From Paraburkholderia sp. (GTDB lineage Bacteria; Pseudomonadota; Gammaproteobacteria; Burkholderiales; Burkholderiaceae): DNA of 45,348 bases. The first letter of the stretch is position 1; every line of letters starts with the position of its first letter. The position numbers and the translations under genes are program-made. Below the pieces are notes generated by a model that did not search any database, had not been told where the DNA came from, and was given only the letters and a program-made list of their open reading frames with translations. Shown here piece by piece: positions 25,542 through 35,278 of this stretch. Location: NCBI GenBank assembly GCA_031286755.1, contig JAITTX010000529.1, positions 1 to 45,348 of the forward strand, read 5' to 3'.

Positions 25542-25883
25542 ATGAAATCGCTCGTATCCGCCGCCGTTGCCGTACTCGCACTTACCGCACCGTTCGCCGC
25601 CTTCGCACAACAATCCGATCACGCAGTGACCCGCGCCGAGGTCAAAGCGGAACTGGTCCGCCTCGAAGCCGCGGGCTATCGCCCGGCGACGGATCGCAAT
25701 CAATATCCCGCCAATATCCAGGCAGCCGAAAGCAGGTTGAACCCAATCGAGTCTGCGCAGAACAGCGCGAGTGCCACGCCGAATGTTGCCGCGGCTTCCT
25801 ATGGCGGCGCGGTCGCCACGACTGGCGCGTCGGGTCAACGCACGATGCTGCAGGAACGCAATTCGCTCTATCGAGGCCATTGA
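25542..25883 (+). CDS. DUF4148-domain secreted protein
   Basis: A 113-residue protein with a clear Sec signal peptide (MKSLVSAAVAVLALTAPFAAFA, cleavage before QQ). The following VTRAEVKAELVRLEAAGYRPATDRNQYPANIQAAESRL is the hallmark of DUF4148. These small periplasmic proteins are abundant in Burkholderiaceae and have no established function. It is a single gene with its own upstream palindrome. Confidence 0.88.
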   Translation: MKSLVSAAVAVLALTAPFAAFAQQSDHAVTRAEVKAELVRLEAAGYRPATDRNQYPANIQAAESRLNPIESAQNSASATPNVAAASYGGAVATTGASGQRTMLQERNSLYRGH

Positions 25884-26183
25884 TCGCGCCGCGCGCGCGC
25901 ACGCACGCACGCGCAGTCCTCCCGCATCCGCAGTACAAGCGCCACTCGGCGTCTCCACCGGCACGGCCTGGTATGCCTCTTTGGCATCCAGGCCGGCTGT
26001 CGTCGTGCTCCTCTCCCGTACCCGGTGTTCTCTTCATCGCCGCGCGCGTGGCCGCCGTGCCGCCTGATTCGTGACTCCACCGTACAAATGCTTATGCCGC
26101 CGCGCCGGTTTATGCGCCGCGCCGCAAACCCGATACTTCGCACCATCCGGCAATTGCCGATTCATTCGCGAAGTGTCGTTGGC
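25884..26183. other. Intergenic region before the RND operon
   Basis: About 300 bp. It starts with a purine-pyrimidine alternating tract (GCGC and CACG repeats, about 25888-25914) that could form Z-DNA. A hairpin with a one-base bulge follows at 25965-25994 (GGCCTGG-T-ATGCC against GGCATCCAGGCC) without a T-run. The promoter of the efflux operon must lie in the right half; no regulator gene is divergent from it. Confidence 0.4.
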
Positions 26184-27386
26184 ATGAAAGACTTCCCAGT
26201 CAAAAAACACGTTACGAAGGCGGCTGCGCTGGCCGCGATTCCGTTGACCGCATCGTTGGCCGCACTGCTGTTCCTCGCAGGCTGCCATTCCCACGAGCAG
26301 GCGCCACCCGCACCGCCAAGCGTGGCGGTCAGTCATCCCCTCTCCCAGAACGTCAACGACGTCGATGTCTACGCCGGCCGCTTCGAGGCGATCGACACCG
26401 TCGACGTGCGTCCGCGCGTGAGCGGCTATCTGGAGAAAGTCGCGTTTCGCGACGGCGCAATCGTCCATAAAGGGGATTTGCTGTTCGTGATCGACCCGCG
26501 TCCGTTTCAGGCGTCGGTCACCGCCGCGCAAGGCGCACTGGAACGCGCGCGCTCGCAACTACGGCTCAGCCAGCAGGACTTCGAGCGCGCGAGCGTGCTG
26601 ATCAAGACCGACACCATCGCGCAGAGCCTTTACGACCAGCGCCGGGAAGCGGTGCAAAGCGCGCAAGCCGGAGTCACGAGCGCCGAGGGCGCGCTGGAGC
26701 GCGCGCAACTCGATCTGTCTTTCACGCGCATCGTGGCGCCCATGTCGGGGCGCATCAGCCGCAAGCTCGTGAGCGAGGGCAATCTCGTGAAGGGCGGCGA
26801 CAGTGACGCCACCGTGCTCACGACCATCGTTTCGCAGGACCCGATCGACTTCTATTTCGACATCGACGAGGAAAGCTATCTGCGCTACACGCGCGAAGCC
26901 GCTAAAGCGGGAGGCAACGCGCTGTCCCGCGAAGTCGGGATCGCACTGCCCGGCGAGACGCAGCCTTCCCTGCACGGCCAGCTCGACTTCGCCGACAACC
27001 GCCTCGACAACGCCACCGGCACGCTGCGCGAGCGGGCCCGCATCGCCAATCCGGATCTGCGCCTGAATCCTGGGCAGTTCGGCCGCGTGTATCTGTCGAG
27101 CAGCGCCCCGCATGCCGCCCTGCTCGTGCCGGACTCGGCCGTCGCCACCGACGCCACGCGGCGCGTGCTTTATCTGCTCGATGCCAATGGCACGGTGTCG
27201 GTTCGCCCTGTCGTTCCCGGCCGCCTGTTCGGAAACCTGAGGGAAATCAGATCCGGTCTGAAGCCCGGCGACGAAGTCATCGTCGACGGCTTTCAGCGCG
27301 TGCGCGTCGGCGACAAGGTGACGCCCGTCATGCAGCGCATCGACGCCACAGCCGCCGCCAATGGCACGAAGGAGAACCTGCAATGA
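26184..27386 (+). CDS. RND efflux periplasmic adaptor subunit (membrane fusion lipoprotein)
   Basis: A 400-residue adaptor of the AcrA/MexE type. A lipobox (LLFLAGC) anchors it in the inner membrane. The barrel-sandwich/lipoyl half-motif VRPRVSGYLEKVAFRDGAIVHKGDLLFVIDPRPF is typical. The alpha-hairpin (about residues 110-180) and the beta-barrel region follow, and RIVAPMSGRISRKLVSEGNLV gives the second lipoyl half. It links the RND pump to the outer-membrane channel. The stop overlaps the pump start by 4 bp (ATGA). Confidence 0.94.
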   Translation: MKDFPVKKHVTKAAALAAIPLTASLAALLFLAGCHSHEQAPPAPPSVAVSHPLSQNVNDVDVYAGRFEAIDTVDVRPRVSGYLEKVAFRDGAIVHKGDLLFVIDPRPFQASVTAAQGALERARSQLRLSQQDFERASVLIKTDTIAQSLYDQRREAVQSAQAGVTSAEGALERAQLDLSFTRIVAPMSGRISRKLVSEGNLVKGGDSDATVLTTIVSQDPIDFYFDIDEESYLRYTREAAKAGGNALSREVGIALPGETQPSLHGQLDFADNRLDNATGTLRERARIANPDLRLNPGQFGRVYLSSSAPHAALLVPDSAVATDATRRVLYLLDANGTVSVRPVVPGRLFGNLREIRSGLKPGDEVIVDGFQRVRVGDKVTPVMQRIDATAAANGTKENLQ

Positions 27387-30300
27387 ACCTCGGCCGCCTG
27401 TCCGTCCAGCAGCCGGTGCTCGCCATCGTCCTGTCGATCGTCATCACGATCGCGGGTGCGCTTGCGTACTTCTCGCTGCCGGTGTCCGAGTATCCGGAGA
27501 TCGCGCCGCCCACCGTCGTCATTCAGGCGAGCTATCCGGGCGCTTCCGCCGAGACCGTGTCGCAAACCGTCTCTACGCCGATCGAACTCGAGGTCAACGG
27601 CGTGGAGGACATGCTCTACATGTACAGCCAGGCGACCTCCGACGGCAGCCTGAACATCACCGTGACGTTCAAGCCCGGCACCGACGTCGACAAGGCGCAG
27701 GTGCTCGTGCAGAACCGCGTGGCACTCGCGACGCCGCGTCTGCCCGAAGCCGTGCAGCGCAGCGGCGTTTCGGTTCGCAAGTCGTCGCCCACTCAGCTCG
27801 GCACCATCTTCATCTATTCGCCCGACCAGAGCTACGACCCGCTTTACGTGTCGAATTACGCAATCCGCAACGTGGCGGACGCGCTCAAGCGCATCGACGG
27901 TGTCGGCGACATCAACCCGCTGGGCGCGCGCGAATACTCGATGCGTATCTGGCTCGATCCCGAGCGCGCGGCGTCGTTCAACCTGAGCCCGGGCGATGTG
28001 ATCGCGGCGGTGCGCGCACAGAATACGCAAGTCGCGGGCGGCGTGGTCGCGCAGGCGCCCATCACGAACCAGGCGTTCCAGCCCAATCTGATTTTCGAGG
28101 GCCGGCTCAAGCGTCCCGAGGATTTCAGCAATATCGTCGTCAAGCAAGGGCAGGACGGCCGCCTCGTGCGCCTGAAGGACATCGCGCGCGTGGAAGTGGG
28201 CGCGCTCGACTATTCGACCGACAGCTACATGCTGCGTCACCCAACGGTCGCGCTGCAGGTGCTCCAGCAGCCCGGTGCCAACGCAGTGGCGACGATGGAT
28301 GCGGTCGAAAAGAAAATGGCGGAGCTTGGCAAGGACTTCCCGAAAGGCATCGTCTACAACATCGGCTACAACCCCACCGCGTTCATTGGCGACAGCATTC
28401 ACGAGCTCGTCAAGACCATTTATGAAGCCGTGGTGCTCGTCGTGCTCGTCGTGCTGCTGTTTCTCCAGGGCTGGCGTCCGTCGATCATTCCCATTCTGTC
28501 GATTCCCGTTTCGCTCGTCGGCACCTTCGCGGTCATGGCCGGGCTCGGCTACTCGATCAACAACCTCACGCTGTTCGGGCTCGTGCTCGCAGTGGGGATC
28601 GTGGTCGACAACGCCATCGTCGTGGTGGAGAACGTCGAACGGCATCTTTCCTCCGGCGCCGGGCCACGAGACGCCACGCTCGCGACCATGAAAGAAGTGG
28701 GCGGCGCGCTCTTCGCGATCACGCTGGTACTGTGCGCGGTATTCATTCCCACTTCGTTCATTCCGGGCATCTCGGGGCAGTTCTTCCGCCAGTTCGGCGT
28801 GACCATCGCCGTTTCCACCGCAATTTCGTTCTTCACTTCGCTTACGCTCGCACCCGCGCTCTCCGCAACCTTGCTCAAGGCGCACGGCAGCGCGCACGCA
28901 CAGGACGCGCAGCCAACGCGCATGGCCGGCATGCTCGCGCCTGCGGCTCGCTTGGTAGAACGCTTTGCGGCATGCTTTAACCGCGCATTCCAGCGGCTTT
29001 CCGATAGCTACGGCGCACTCGTGCGGCGCATCGTCGGCGCAATCCCTTTGATGACCGCGCTCTATGTCGTGCTGATCGGCGCGACGGCGTGGCTGCTCGT
29101 ATCGAGCCCGAAAGGCTTCATTCCCGCGCAGGATCGCGGCTACCTGGTCGTGCTCGTCCACCTGCCCGATGGCGCGACGCTCGAACGCACGAGCGCGGTG
29201 GCCCGCAAGGTCGAGGACATTGCGCTCTCCGTGCCCGGGGTCGCGCGCGTGCCGGTATTTTCGGGCGTGAATGCCGCCACCGGCACGAACTCGGCGAACG
29301 ATGCGGGTCTCTTCCCGGTGTTCGAGCCATGGCCGCAGCGCAAACAGCAAGGCCTGACCATCGACAGGATTGCTGACGAACTGCGCAAGCGCCTCGCCGC
29401 CGTCACCGATGCGTCGATCGTGGTCGCCATGCCGCCGCCGGTCCAGGGGCTCGGCAGCACAGGCGGCTTCGCCATGCGGCTCGAAGATCGCAACGGCCTT
29501 GGCACGGCGGCGCTCGCGAAAGCCACCGAGGATCTCGTGGCCGCCGCCAACAAGACGCCCGGCATGGTGGGCGTCTATACGCCCTACTCGGCAACCAGCC
29601 CGCAGGTCTATGCCGAACTCGACCGCGAAAAGGCCGAAATGCTCGGCGTCCCGAGCCAGGAAATCAACGATGCGATCAACCTGTATTTCGGCTCCACTTA
29701 TATCAACGACTTCAATATCGTCGGGCGGACCTACCGCGTCACGGCGCAGGCCGACCTGCCGTTTCGCATCACCGCCGACGACTTCGCGCGCCTGAAGGTT
29801 CGCAACCGCGACGGCGCGATGGTGCCCATCGGCAACGTGACGCGCATTGCCAATACGCTCGGCGTGGATCGCGTGCCGCGCTACAACCTCTATCCGGCCA
29901 CCGAGATCAATGGCGACACGGTGCCCGGCCTCGGCTCCGGCTACGCGATCAAGACCATGGAAACACTGGCGAAGCAGGTGCTGCCGCCCGGCATCGCGTT
30001 CGAATGGACCGACCTTTCGTATCAGCAGACTACTGCCGGCAACGCCGGGCTGCTGGTGTTCCCGCTGTGCGTGCTGCTCGTCTACCTCGTGCTGGCCGCG
30101 CAATACGGAAGCTGGACCCTGCCCGCTTCGATTCTGCTGATCGTGCCCATGTGCCTGCTCGCCGCGTCGCTCGGCGTGAAGGCGCTCGGTCAGGACGTCA
30201 ACATCCTCACGCAGATCGGCTTCATCGTCCTCATCGGCCTTGCCGCGAAGAATGCGATTCTGATCGTCGAAGTGGCGCGGCAACTGGAGGCCGAAGGCAG

Positions 30301-30574
30301 GGAACTGGTCGAGGCCGTGGTCGAGGCCTGCGTGCAGCGGCTGCGCCCGATCGTGATGACCTCGCTCGCCTTCATTCTGGGCGTGCTGCCGCTGGTCGTC
30401 TCCGAAGGCGCCGGCGCCGAAATGCGCCAGGCCGTGGGCGCCGCCGTGTTCTTCGGGATGATCGGCGTGACGACCTTCGGCCTGCTCTTCACCCCGGTGT
30501 TCTACGTCATGATCCGTCGCTTCACGACCCGCAAATCCGCCGTCGCCACCGCGGCCGTGGAGGTTTCACAATGA
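27383..30574 (+). CDS. RND efflux pump permease, HAE1 family (MexF-like), with Asp-Asn in the proton relay
   Basis: A 1063-residue inner-membrane pump with the HAE1 architecture: TM1 near residues 10-28, a large periplasmic loop, TM2-6 near 340-500, a second loop, and TM7-12 at the end. N-terminal VSEYPEIAPPTVVIQASYPGASAETV is typical. The TM10 Lys is kept (K956 in GLAAKNAI). In TM4 the usual Asp-Asp pair is D409-N410 (VVDNAIVVVENVE), so the residue equivalent to AcrB Asp408 is Asn. It is coupled by 4-bp overlaps to the adaptor and outer-membrane genes. Substrates are probably drugs, solvents or aromatic compounds; not determinable here. Confidence 0.94.
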   Translation: MNLGRLSVQQPVLAIVLSIVITIAGALAYFSLPVSEYPEIAPPTVVIQASYPGASAETVSQTVSTPIELEVNGVEDMLYMYSQATSDGSLNITVTFKPGTDVDKAQVLVQNRVALATPRLPEAVQRSGVSVRKSSPTQLGTIFIYSPDQSYDPLYVSNYAIRNVADALKRIDGVGDINPLGAREYSMRIWLDPERAASFNLSPGDVIAAVRAQNTQVAGGVVAQAPITNQAFQPNLIFEGRLKRPEDFSNIVVKQGQDGRLVRLKDIARVEVGALDYSTDSYMLRHPTVALQVLQQPGANAVATMDAVEKKMAELGKDFPKGIVYNIGYNPTAFIGDSIHELVKTIYEAVVLVVLVVLLFLQGWRPSIIPILSIPVSLVGTFAVMAGLGYSINNLTLFGLVLAVGIVVDNAIVVVENVERHLSSGAGPRDATLATMKEVGGALFAITLVLCAVFIPTSFIPGISGQFFRQFGVTIAVSTAISFFTSLTLAPALSATLLKAHGSAHAQDAQPTRMAGMLAPAARLVERFAACFNRAFQRLSDSYGALVRRIVGAIPLMTALYVVLIGATAWLLVSSPKGFIPAQDRGYLVVLVHLPDGATLERTSAVARKVEDIALSVPGVARVPVFSGVNAATGTNSANDAGLFPVFEPWPQRKQQGLTIDRIADELRKRLAAVTDASIVVAMPPPVQGLGSTGGFAMRLEDRNGLGTAALAKATEDLVAAANKTPGMVGVYTPYSATSPQVYAELDREKAEMLGVPSQEINDAINLYFGSTYINDFNIVGRTYRVTAQADLPFRITADDFARLKVRNRDGAMVPIGNVTRIANTLGVDRVPRYNLYPATEINGDTVPGLGSGYAIKTMETLAKQVLPPGIAFEWTDLSYQQTTAGNAGLLVFPLCVLLVYLVLAAQYGSWTLPASILLIVPMCLLAASLGVKALGQDVNILTQIGFIVLIGLAAKNAILIVEVARQLEAEGRELVEAVVEACVQRLRPIVMTSLAFILGVLPLVVSEGAGAEMRQAVGAAVFFGMIGVTTFGLLFTPVFYVMIRRFTTRKSAVATAAVEVSQ

Positions 30575-31965
30575 AATTCGCCCGCCTCATTGCCGCTCTC
30601 GCCGCCATAGGCGCCCTCGCCGCGTGCGCGAGCGCACCCGTCGCCACCGTCACGCCCCCGGCGCTCGCACCCGCGTATGCCAACGAGGATCTCGCGCGCA
30701 ACGGCCCCATCCCGAATCTCGGTGAATGGTGGCGCGGCTTTCACGATCCGATTCTCGACCGGCTGGTCGAGAGCGCGCTCGCCAACAACCTGGACCTGAA
30801 AGCGGCCGTCGCGCGCATCGACGCCGCGCGCGCGATCCAGCTCGGCGCGCAGTCGCAATGGTTTCCCTCGCTCGACCTGAACGCGGGCGCCGCGCGCCAG
30901 CGTCTTTCGGCATCCCAGGCATTTCCGACCGACACGCCCACGACCGGCAATGCGCTCGGGCTCAACGCAAGCCTTGCGTGGGAGCCCGATCTCTTCGGCC
31001 GTATCCGCCAGGGCGTATCGGCGGCGAACGCCGATGTGGCCTCGGCCCAGAACGAAGCGCTGGCCGTGCGCATCGCGACGATCGAGGAAACCGTGCTGAC
31101 CTACGTGAGCGTGCGCGGGCTCGAACAGCGCATCGATCTCGTTCAGGAAAACGCGCTAAGCCAGCGCAATACCGAGCAATCCACGCGCCACATGTTCAAT
31201 GCCGGTGTCGTCCCGGCCGCCGACGTCGACCGCGCCACGGCGCAAACGGAAACGACGCTCGCCGAATTGCCCGCGCTGGAGCTGGAGCGTCAAACGGCCA
31301 TTCACCGGCTGTCGATCGTCACCGCGTCAACGCCGCAGCAACTCTATGCGCAGCTCGATCCGCCCGCGCCGATGCCCGCGTGGACGCCGCCCGTCTCGGG
31401 CGTCGGCACGCCGGCGGACCTGCTGCGCAGCCGTCCCGACGTGCGCGCGGCCGAAGCGCGTGTGGTGGCCGCCTACGCGCGGATCGGCGTGGCCGAGGCG
31501 GAACTGAAGCCACAGTTCCAGCTCGCGGGCGTGATCGGCGCCGCTATCGACGGGTTCTCGGGCGTCACCTTCGCGCGCTCGCTCGCGTGGATGGCGGGCG
31601 CGAGCGCGAGCGCGCCGCTCTTCGACGGCGGGCGGCGGCGCAGCGTCGTCGCCTTGCGCCGCGCGCAGGCGCAAGAGGCGCTCGATGCGTACCGCGCGAC
31701 CGTGCTTGCCGCCGTTAGCGATGTCGAAACGTCGATCGCGGCAACCGGGCGCGACCACAGCCGCACGCAGCGTCTGGTGCACGCGACGGCTAGCGCGCGT
31801 GACGCCTATACGCAGATCAATCGCTCGTGGCGCAGCGGCGAGTCGGCGTTTATCGACACGCTGGACGCCCAACGCTGCCTGCTCGCAGCCGAGGACTCGA
31901 TGGTGCAGGCGCAGACCGAAGAGTTGCGCAGCCAGGTGAGACTCGTCAGCGCGCTCGGTCAATAA
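30571..31965 (+). CDS. Outer-membrane efflux lipoprotein, NodT/OprM family
   Basis: A 464-residue TolC-like channel with a lipobox (IGALAAC) and two outer-membrane-efflux repeats. The NodT-type stretches NLGEWWRGFHDPILDRLVESALANNLDLKAAVARIDAAR and GTPADLLRSRPDVRAAEARVVAAYARIGVAEAELKP are typical. It completes the tripartite pump. The start at 30571 overlaps the pump stop (ATGA); in-frame upstream codons belong to a shadow of the pump gene. A strong hairpin lies 26 bp after the stop. Confidence 0.93.
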   Translation: MKFARLIAALAAIGALAACASAPVATVTPPALAPAYANEDLARNGPIPNLGEWWRGFHDPILDRLVESALANNLDLKAAVARIDAARAIQLGAQSQWFPSLDLNAGAARQRLSASQAFPTDTPTTGNALGLNASLAWEPDLFGRIRQGVSAANADVASAQNEALAVRIATIEETVLTYVSVRGLEQRIDLVQENALSQRNTEQSTRHMFNAGVVPAADVDRATAQTETTLAELPALELERQTAIHRLSIVTASTPQQLYAQLDPPAPMPAWTPPVSGVGTPADLLRSRPDVRAAEARVVAAYARIGVAEAELKPQFQLAGVIGAAIDGFSGVTFARSLAWMAGASASAPLFDGGRRRSVVALRRAQAQEALDAYRATVLAAVSDVETSIAATGRDHSRTQRLVHATASARDAYTQINRSWRSGESAFIDTLDAQRCLLAAEDSMVQAQTEELRSQVRLVSALGQ

Positions 31966-31990
31966 TCTGCATATGACGCGCGCACGAACG

Positions 31991-32027
31991 CCGGTGCCGC
32001 ACTCGCGAATCGCGGATGCGGCACCGG
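31991..32027. terminator. 11-bp-stem hairpin between the convergent efflux operon and LysR gene
   Basis: CCGGTGCCGCA (31991-32001) pairs perfectly with TGCGGCACCGG (32017-32027), and the loop contains further self-complementary bases. On the plus strand an A-run follows rather than a T-run, so it is not a textbook intrinsic terminator. Its position between two converging genes still favours a role in transcript ends. Confidence 0.45.
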
Positions 32028-32057
32028 AAAAAATCACGGGATAGTGGGCGCGGCGTG

Positions 32058-32960
32058 TCAGCCGATGTCATCGCCCTGCTTCAACTGCGCGCTCACGTAA
32101 TCGAGGAAACTCAAGATGCGCAGCGACAAGGTGGTGTTGCGATAGTAGACCGCATGAATCGGTTGGCGGAGATCGACGGTTTCGTCGATTAGCACTTCGA
32201 CGAGCTCGCCATTACGGCGATGCGCGCTGGTCATGAAGTCGGCCAGGCACACGATGCCAACGCCATTCGTCGCAAGCGCCAGCAGGGTTTCGCCGCTCGA
32301 AGCCTCCAGCGCCGGGCGAATGCGCAGCGAGTCGCCTTGTTGCGAGCGCAACGGCCACTGATTCAGCACCTCCGGCTGCGAAAAACCCAGCAGCGTGTGC
32401 GACTCCAGATCGGCGACCGATTTCGGCACACCCCGCCTCGCGAGATAGGCGGGGCTCGCGAGAATACGCAGGCGGCTGCTGCCGAGCTTGCGCGCGTGCA
32501 GCGTCGAATCGCGCAGCTCGCCGATGCGGATGGCCACGTCCGTGCGGTGCTCGAGCAAATCGATAATCTCGTCGCTCGTGTGCAATTCGAGTTCGATCCC
32601 CGGGTAGGCGGCGCGAAAGCCGGGCATGAGCGGGACGATCACGTGCTGCATGAACGGCACGGCGGCGTTCACCCGCAGCTTGCCTGCAAGCGCATCGCGC
32701 TTGAGCACGATCTGTTCTTCCGCAAGCTCCACGGAAGCGATGATGCTTCTCGCGTGCTCGAGAAAAACCCGGCCTTCTTCGGTCAGCTCGAGCCGGCGCG
32801 TCGTGCGCCGTATCAGCGTCGTGTCGAGCTTCCCTTCAAGGCGCCGCAGCACCCGGCTCATCACCGAAGTGGGTTGATCCAGCTTCTCGGCTGCGCCTGT
32901 GAGCGAGCCCACATCCGCTATCGTTACGAACGCCATCATCTCGTCAAGGGTGGTTTTCAT
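32058..32960 (-). CDS. LysR-family transcriptional regulator
   Basis: A 300-residue LysR protein with the winged helix-turn-helix DEMMAFVTIADVGSLTGAAEKLDQPTSVMSRVLRRLEGKLDTTLIRRTTRRLELTEEG (about residues 6-62) and a type-2 periplasmic-binding effector domain. It is convergent with the RND operon and upstream of nothing on its own strand until far left. Its target could be the efflux operon or an unlinked gene. Between it and the leuD gene (114 bp) I see no other gene. Confidence 0.92.
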   Translation of the reverse strand: MKTTLDEMMAFVTIADVGSLTGAAEKLDQPTSVMSRVLRRLEGKLDTTLIRRTTRRLELTEEGRVFLEHARSIIASVELAEEQIVLKRDALAGKLRVNAAVPFMQHVIVPLMPGFRAAYPGIELELHTSDEIIDLLEHRTDVAIRIGELRDSTLHARKLGSSRLRILASPAYLARRGVPKSVADLESHTLLGFSQPEVLNQWPLRSQQGDSLRIRPALEASSGETLLALATNGVGIVCLADFMTSAHRRNGELVEVLIDETVDLRQPIHAVYYRNTTLSLRILSFLDYVSAQLKQGDDIG

Positions 32961-33074
32961 CGGTCGCGTCGGCTATTGATTCACTATTGCCGACAACGAT
33001 AGACTGTATTCACTCCGGCGATAACCGCGTGGCGCCGCGAATCATTTTCAACCTGAAATCAAGAATCGCGGCGC

Positions 33075-33707
33075 TTACAGCCAGGGCGAGCGCCCAAGAT
33101 GCGCGGCTTCGAAGGCGCGAATCGCATCGGCAAACTCAAGCGTCGCGCCGGTTTCGTCGAGTCCCCCGAGGAGCAGCGTCTTGAGCGCCGGTGCAATCTC
33201 AAAGGTCCAGTGCTCGCCACCAGGCGCCAGCACCGTTTGCTCCCCCAGATCGACGCGTAGCTGATAACCCGGTGTCGCCTCTACCGCGATCATCAACCGG
33301 TTGATTGCCGCTGCCTGGAGCCGTACCGGCAAGATGCCGTTCTTGCAGCAGTTGTTGAAGAAAATCTCCGCGAAACTTTCGGCCACAAGCACGCGAAAAC
33401 CGTACTGATACAACGCCCATGGCGCGTGCTCGCGCGAACTGCCGCAGCCAAAGTTGCGCCGGGTGAGCAGTACCGACGCACCTGCGTAGCGCGGCATGTT
33501 CAGCGCGAAACCTTCCTGCGGCATACGTTCGCCAGCAGGCTTGCCGTAGTAACCGGGATCGCGGTAGCGCCATTCGTCGAACAGATACGGCCCGAAACCC
33601 GTGCGCGCAATCGACTTCATGAATTGCTTGGGCATGATCGCGTCGGTGTCGACGTTGTCGCGATCGATTGGCACCACGAGCCCTGTGTGGCGGACGAGCG
33701 GCTCCAT
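33075..33707 (-). CDS. leuD: LeuD-type small subunit of an isopropylmalate dehydratase-family hydro-lyase
   Basis: A 210-residue swivel-domain subunit. The stretches GLVVPIDRDNVDTDAIMPKQFMKSI, FGPYLFDEWRY and RRNFGCGSSREHAPWAL match LeuD. GSSREHA is the conserved substrate-loop motif. GGAGG lies six bases before 33707; an adjacent ATG at 33710 is an alternative start. It overlaps or abuts the end of leuC, as in normal leuCD pairs. There is no leuB or leuA nearby, and the flanks are catabolic, so a degradative role on another 2-substituted malate- or citraconate-like acid is possible. Confidence 0.9.
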   Translation of the reverse strand: MEPLVRHTGLVVPIDRDNVDTDAIMPKQFMKSIARTGFGPYLFDEWRYRDPGYYGKPAGERMPQEGFALNMPRYAGASVLLTRRNFGCGSSREHAPWALYQYGFRVLVAESFAEIFFNNCCKNGILPVRLQAAAINRLMIAVEATPGYQLRVDLGEQTVLAPGGEHWTFEIAPALKTLLLGGLDETGATLEFADAIRAFEAAHLGRSPWL

Positions 33708-35152
33708 CATCGACCTCCAGTCAACCGGGTGATGTTTCGCACATCGGCGAAACGGCCTGCAAGTGCGGCTGCGGCTGCCATCGCCGGACTCACGAGATGC
33801 GAGCGTCCGCCCGCGCCCTGTCGTCCCTCAAAATTCCGATTTGACGTGGAGGCGACGCGCTCGCCCGGCTCCAGCCGGTCGGCATTCATCGCCAGGCACA
33901 TCGAACAGCCCGGCTCGCGCCATTCGAACCCCGCATCGATGAACACCTCATGAAGTCCCAGCGCTTCCGCCTCACGTTTGACCCGTTGCGAACCGGGCAC
34001 TGCAAGCGCGAGACGGACATTCGCCGCAATGCGCCCGCCGGCCGCGCGCAGGACACCGGCCGCGGCCCGCAGGTCTTCGAGCCGCCCGTTTGTACACGAG
34101 CCGATGAAGACCTTGTCGATGGCGATCGACTGGATTGGCGTGCGTGCTCGCAGGTCCATGTACTCGAGCGCACGCTTGAACGAGGCACGGCGTCCCTCGT
34201 CCTCAATATCCATCGGATTTGGCACATGGCCTTCAATGGTCGTGACCATCTCGGGCGACGTACCCCAGGTCACCTGAGGCGCAAGCGACGAGATGTCGAG
34301 AGTGCGCTCGGCATCGAACTGCGCGCCGTCGTCCGAGTGCAGTTCGCGCCATGCGCGCGCCGCGCTTTCCCAAGCTTCGCCACGTGGCGCCTGCTCACGT
34401 GTGCGGCAATAGTCGAGCGTGGTGTCGTCCACGGCGATCAGGCCCGCGCGCGCGCCTGCTTCGATCGACATATTGCAGAGCGTCATACGTCCTTCCATCG
34501 ACAACGCTTGCACTACGGGCCCCGAAAACTCGATTGCGTAGCCGGTTGCGCCAGCGGTGCCGAGCGAGCCGATTATGGCAAGCGCGACGTCTTTCGCCGA
34601 ACAACCCAAGGGCAGCACGCCGTTTACCGTCACGCGCATGGTGCGACTGCGCCGGGTGATAAGCGTTTGCGTGGCTAGTACGTGCTCGATTTCCGAGGTC
34701 CCGATGCCGAAGGCGAGCGCGGCCAATGCGCCATGCGTGCTGGTATGCGAGTCGCCGCAGACGATCGTCATGCCCGGCAGCGTGCTGCCGATTTCGGGCG
34801 CGACGACGTGCACAATGCCCTGCTGCGCGTCGTCCATCCCGTAGTGCGCGATGCGGCTGCGCTCGCAGTTCTCGCGCAGTGCCTCCACCTGAATGCGCGA
34901 AATGGAATCTACGATGCCAAGACCGCGCGCTGTCGTCGGCACGTTGTGGTCGGCCACGGCCAAATTCGCGCGCGCACGCCACACGGGCCGCCGTTCGTGG
35001 CGCAGCACTTCAAATGCCTGAGGGCTCGTCACCTCGTTCAGCAGATGACGGTCGATGTAGAGCAAGACCGTGCCATCCGCGTCCTTACGAACCACATGCG
35101 CGTCGAAGATTTTGTCGTAGAGGGTTTTTCTCATTGGCATGGCGCTCGTCAT
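33707..35152 (-). CDS. leuC: LeuC-type large subunit of an isopropylmalate dehydratase-family hydro-lyase
   Basis: A 481-residue aconitase-superfamily subunit. The three iron-sulfur cluster cysteines are in place: one in [19 protein letters not shown] and two in [45 protein letters not shown] is the substrate-binding stretch typical of LeuC. It forms a heterodimer with the LeuD-type subunit encoded next. The best family start is [15 protein letters not shown] at 35134; ATGs at 35140 and 35152 are also possible and none has a strong Shine-Dalgarno. Context with an aromatic-acid transporter argues for a paralogue serving catabolism rather than leucine synthesis. Confidence 0.9.
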   Translation of the reverse strand: MTSAMPMRKTLYDKIFDAHVVRKDADGTVLLYIDRHLLNEVTSPQAFEVLRHERRPVWRARANLAVADHNVPTTARGLGIVDSISRIQVEALRENCERSRIAHYGMDDAQQGIVHVVAPEIGSTLPGMTIVCGDSHTSTHGALAALAFGIGTSEIEHVLATQTLITRRSRTMRVTVNGVLPLGCSAKDVALAIIGSLGTAGATGYAIEFSGPVVQALSMEGRMTLCNMSIEAGARAGLIAVDDTTLDYCRTREQAPRGEAWESAARAWRELHSDDGAQFDAERTLDISSLAPQVTWGTSPEMVTTIEGHVPNPMDIEDEGRRASFKRALEYMDLRARTPIQSIAIDKVFIGSCTNGRLEDLRAAAGVLRAAGGRIAANVRLALAVPGSQRVKREAEALGLHEVFIDAGFEWREPGCSMCLAMNADRLEPGERVASTSNRNFEGRQGAGGRSHLVSPAMAAAAALAGRFADVRNITRLTGGR

Positions 35153-35278
35153 ATATTCAACATGACGAACGATATTACGAGGAAATATTTGCTTCGGCGG
35201 AGGCCGCCGCGCCCCAGGCGTGTAACCGATATCGGGCGCGGCGTGTAAAAGTGCCTGAAACCAGTGTAGCGACGAACC

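Noticed and set aside
27293..30283. 996-codon minus-strand open frame opposite the RND pump
   Set aside because: It is a shadow of the pump gene: composition is biased to R, H, D and E, with no known motif.
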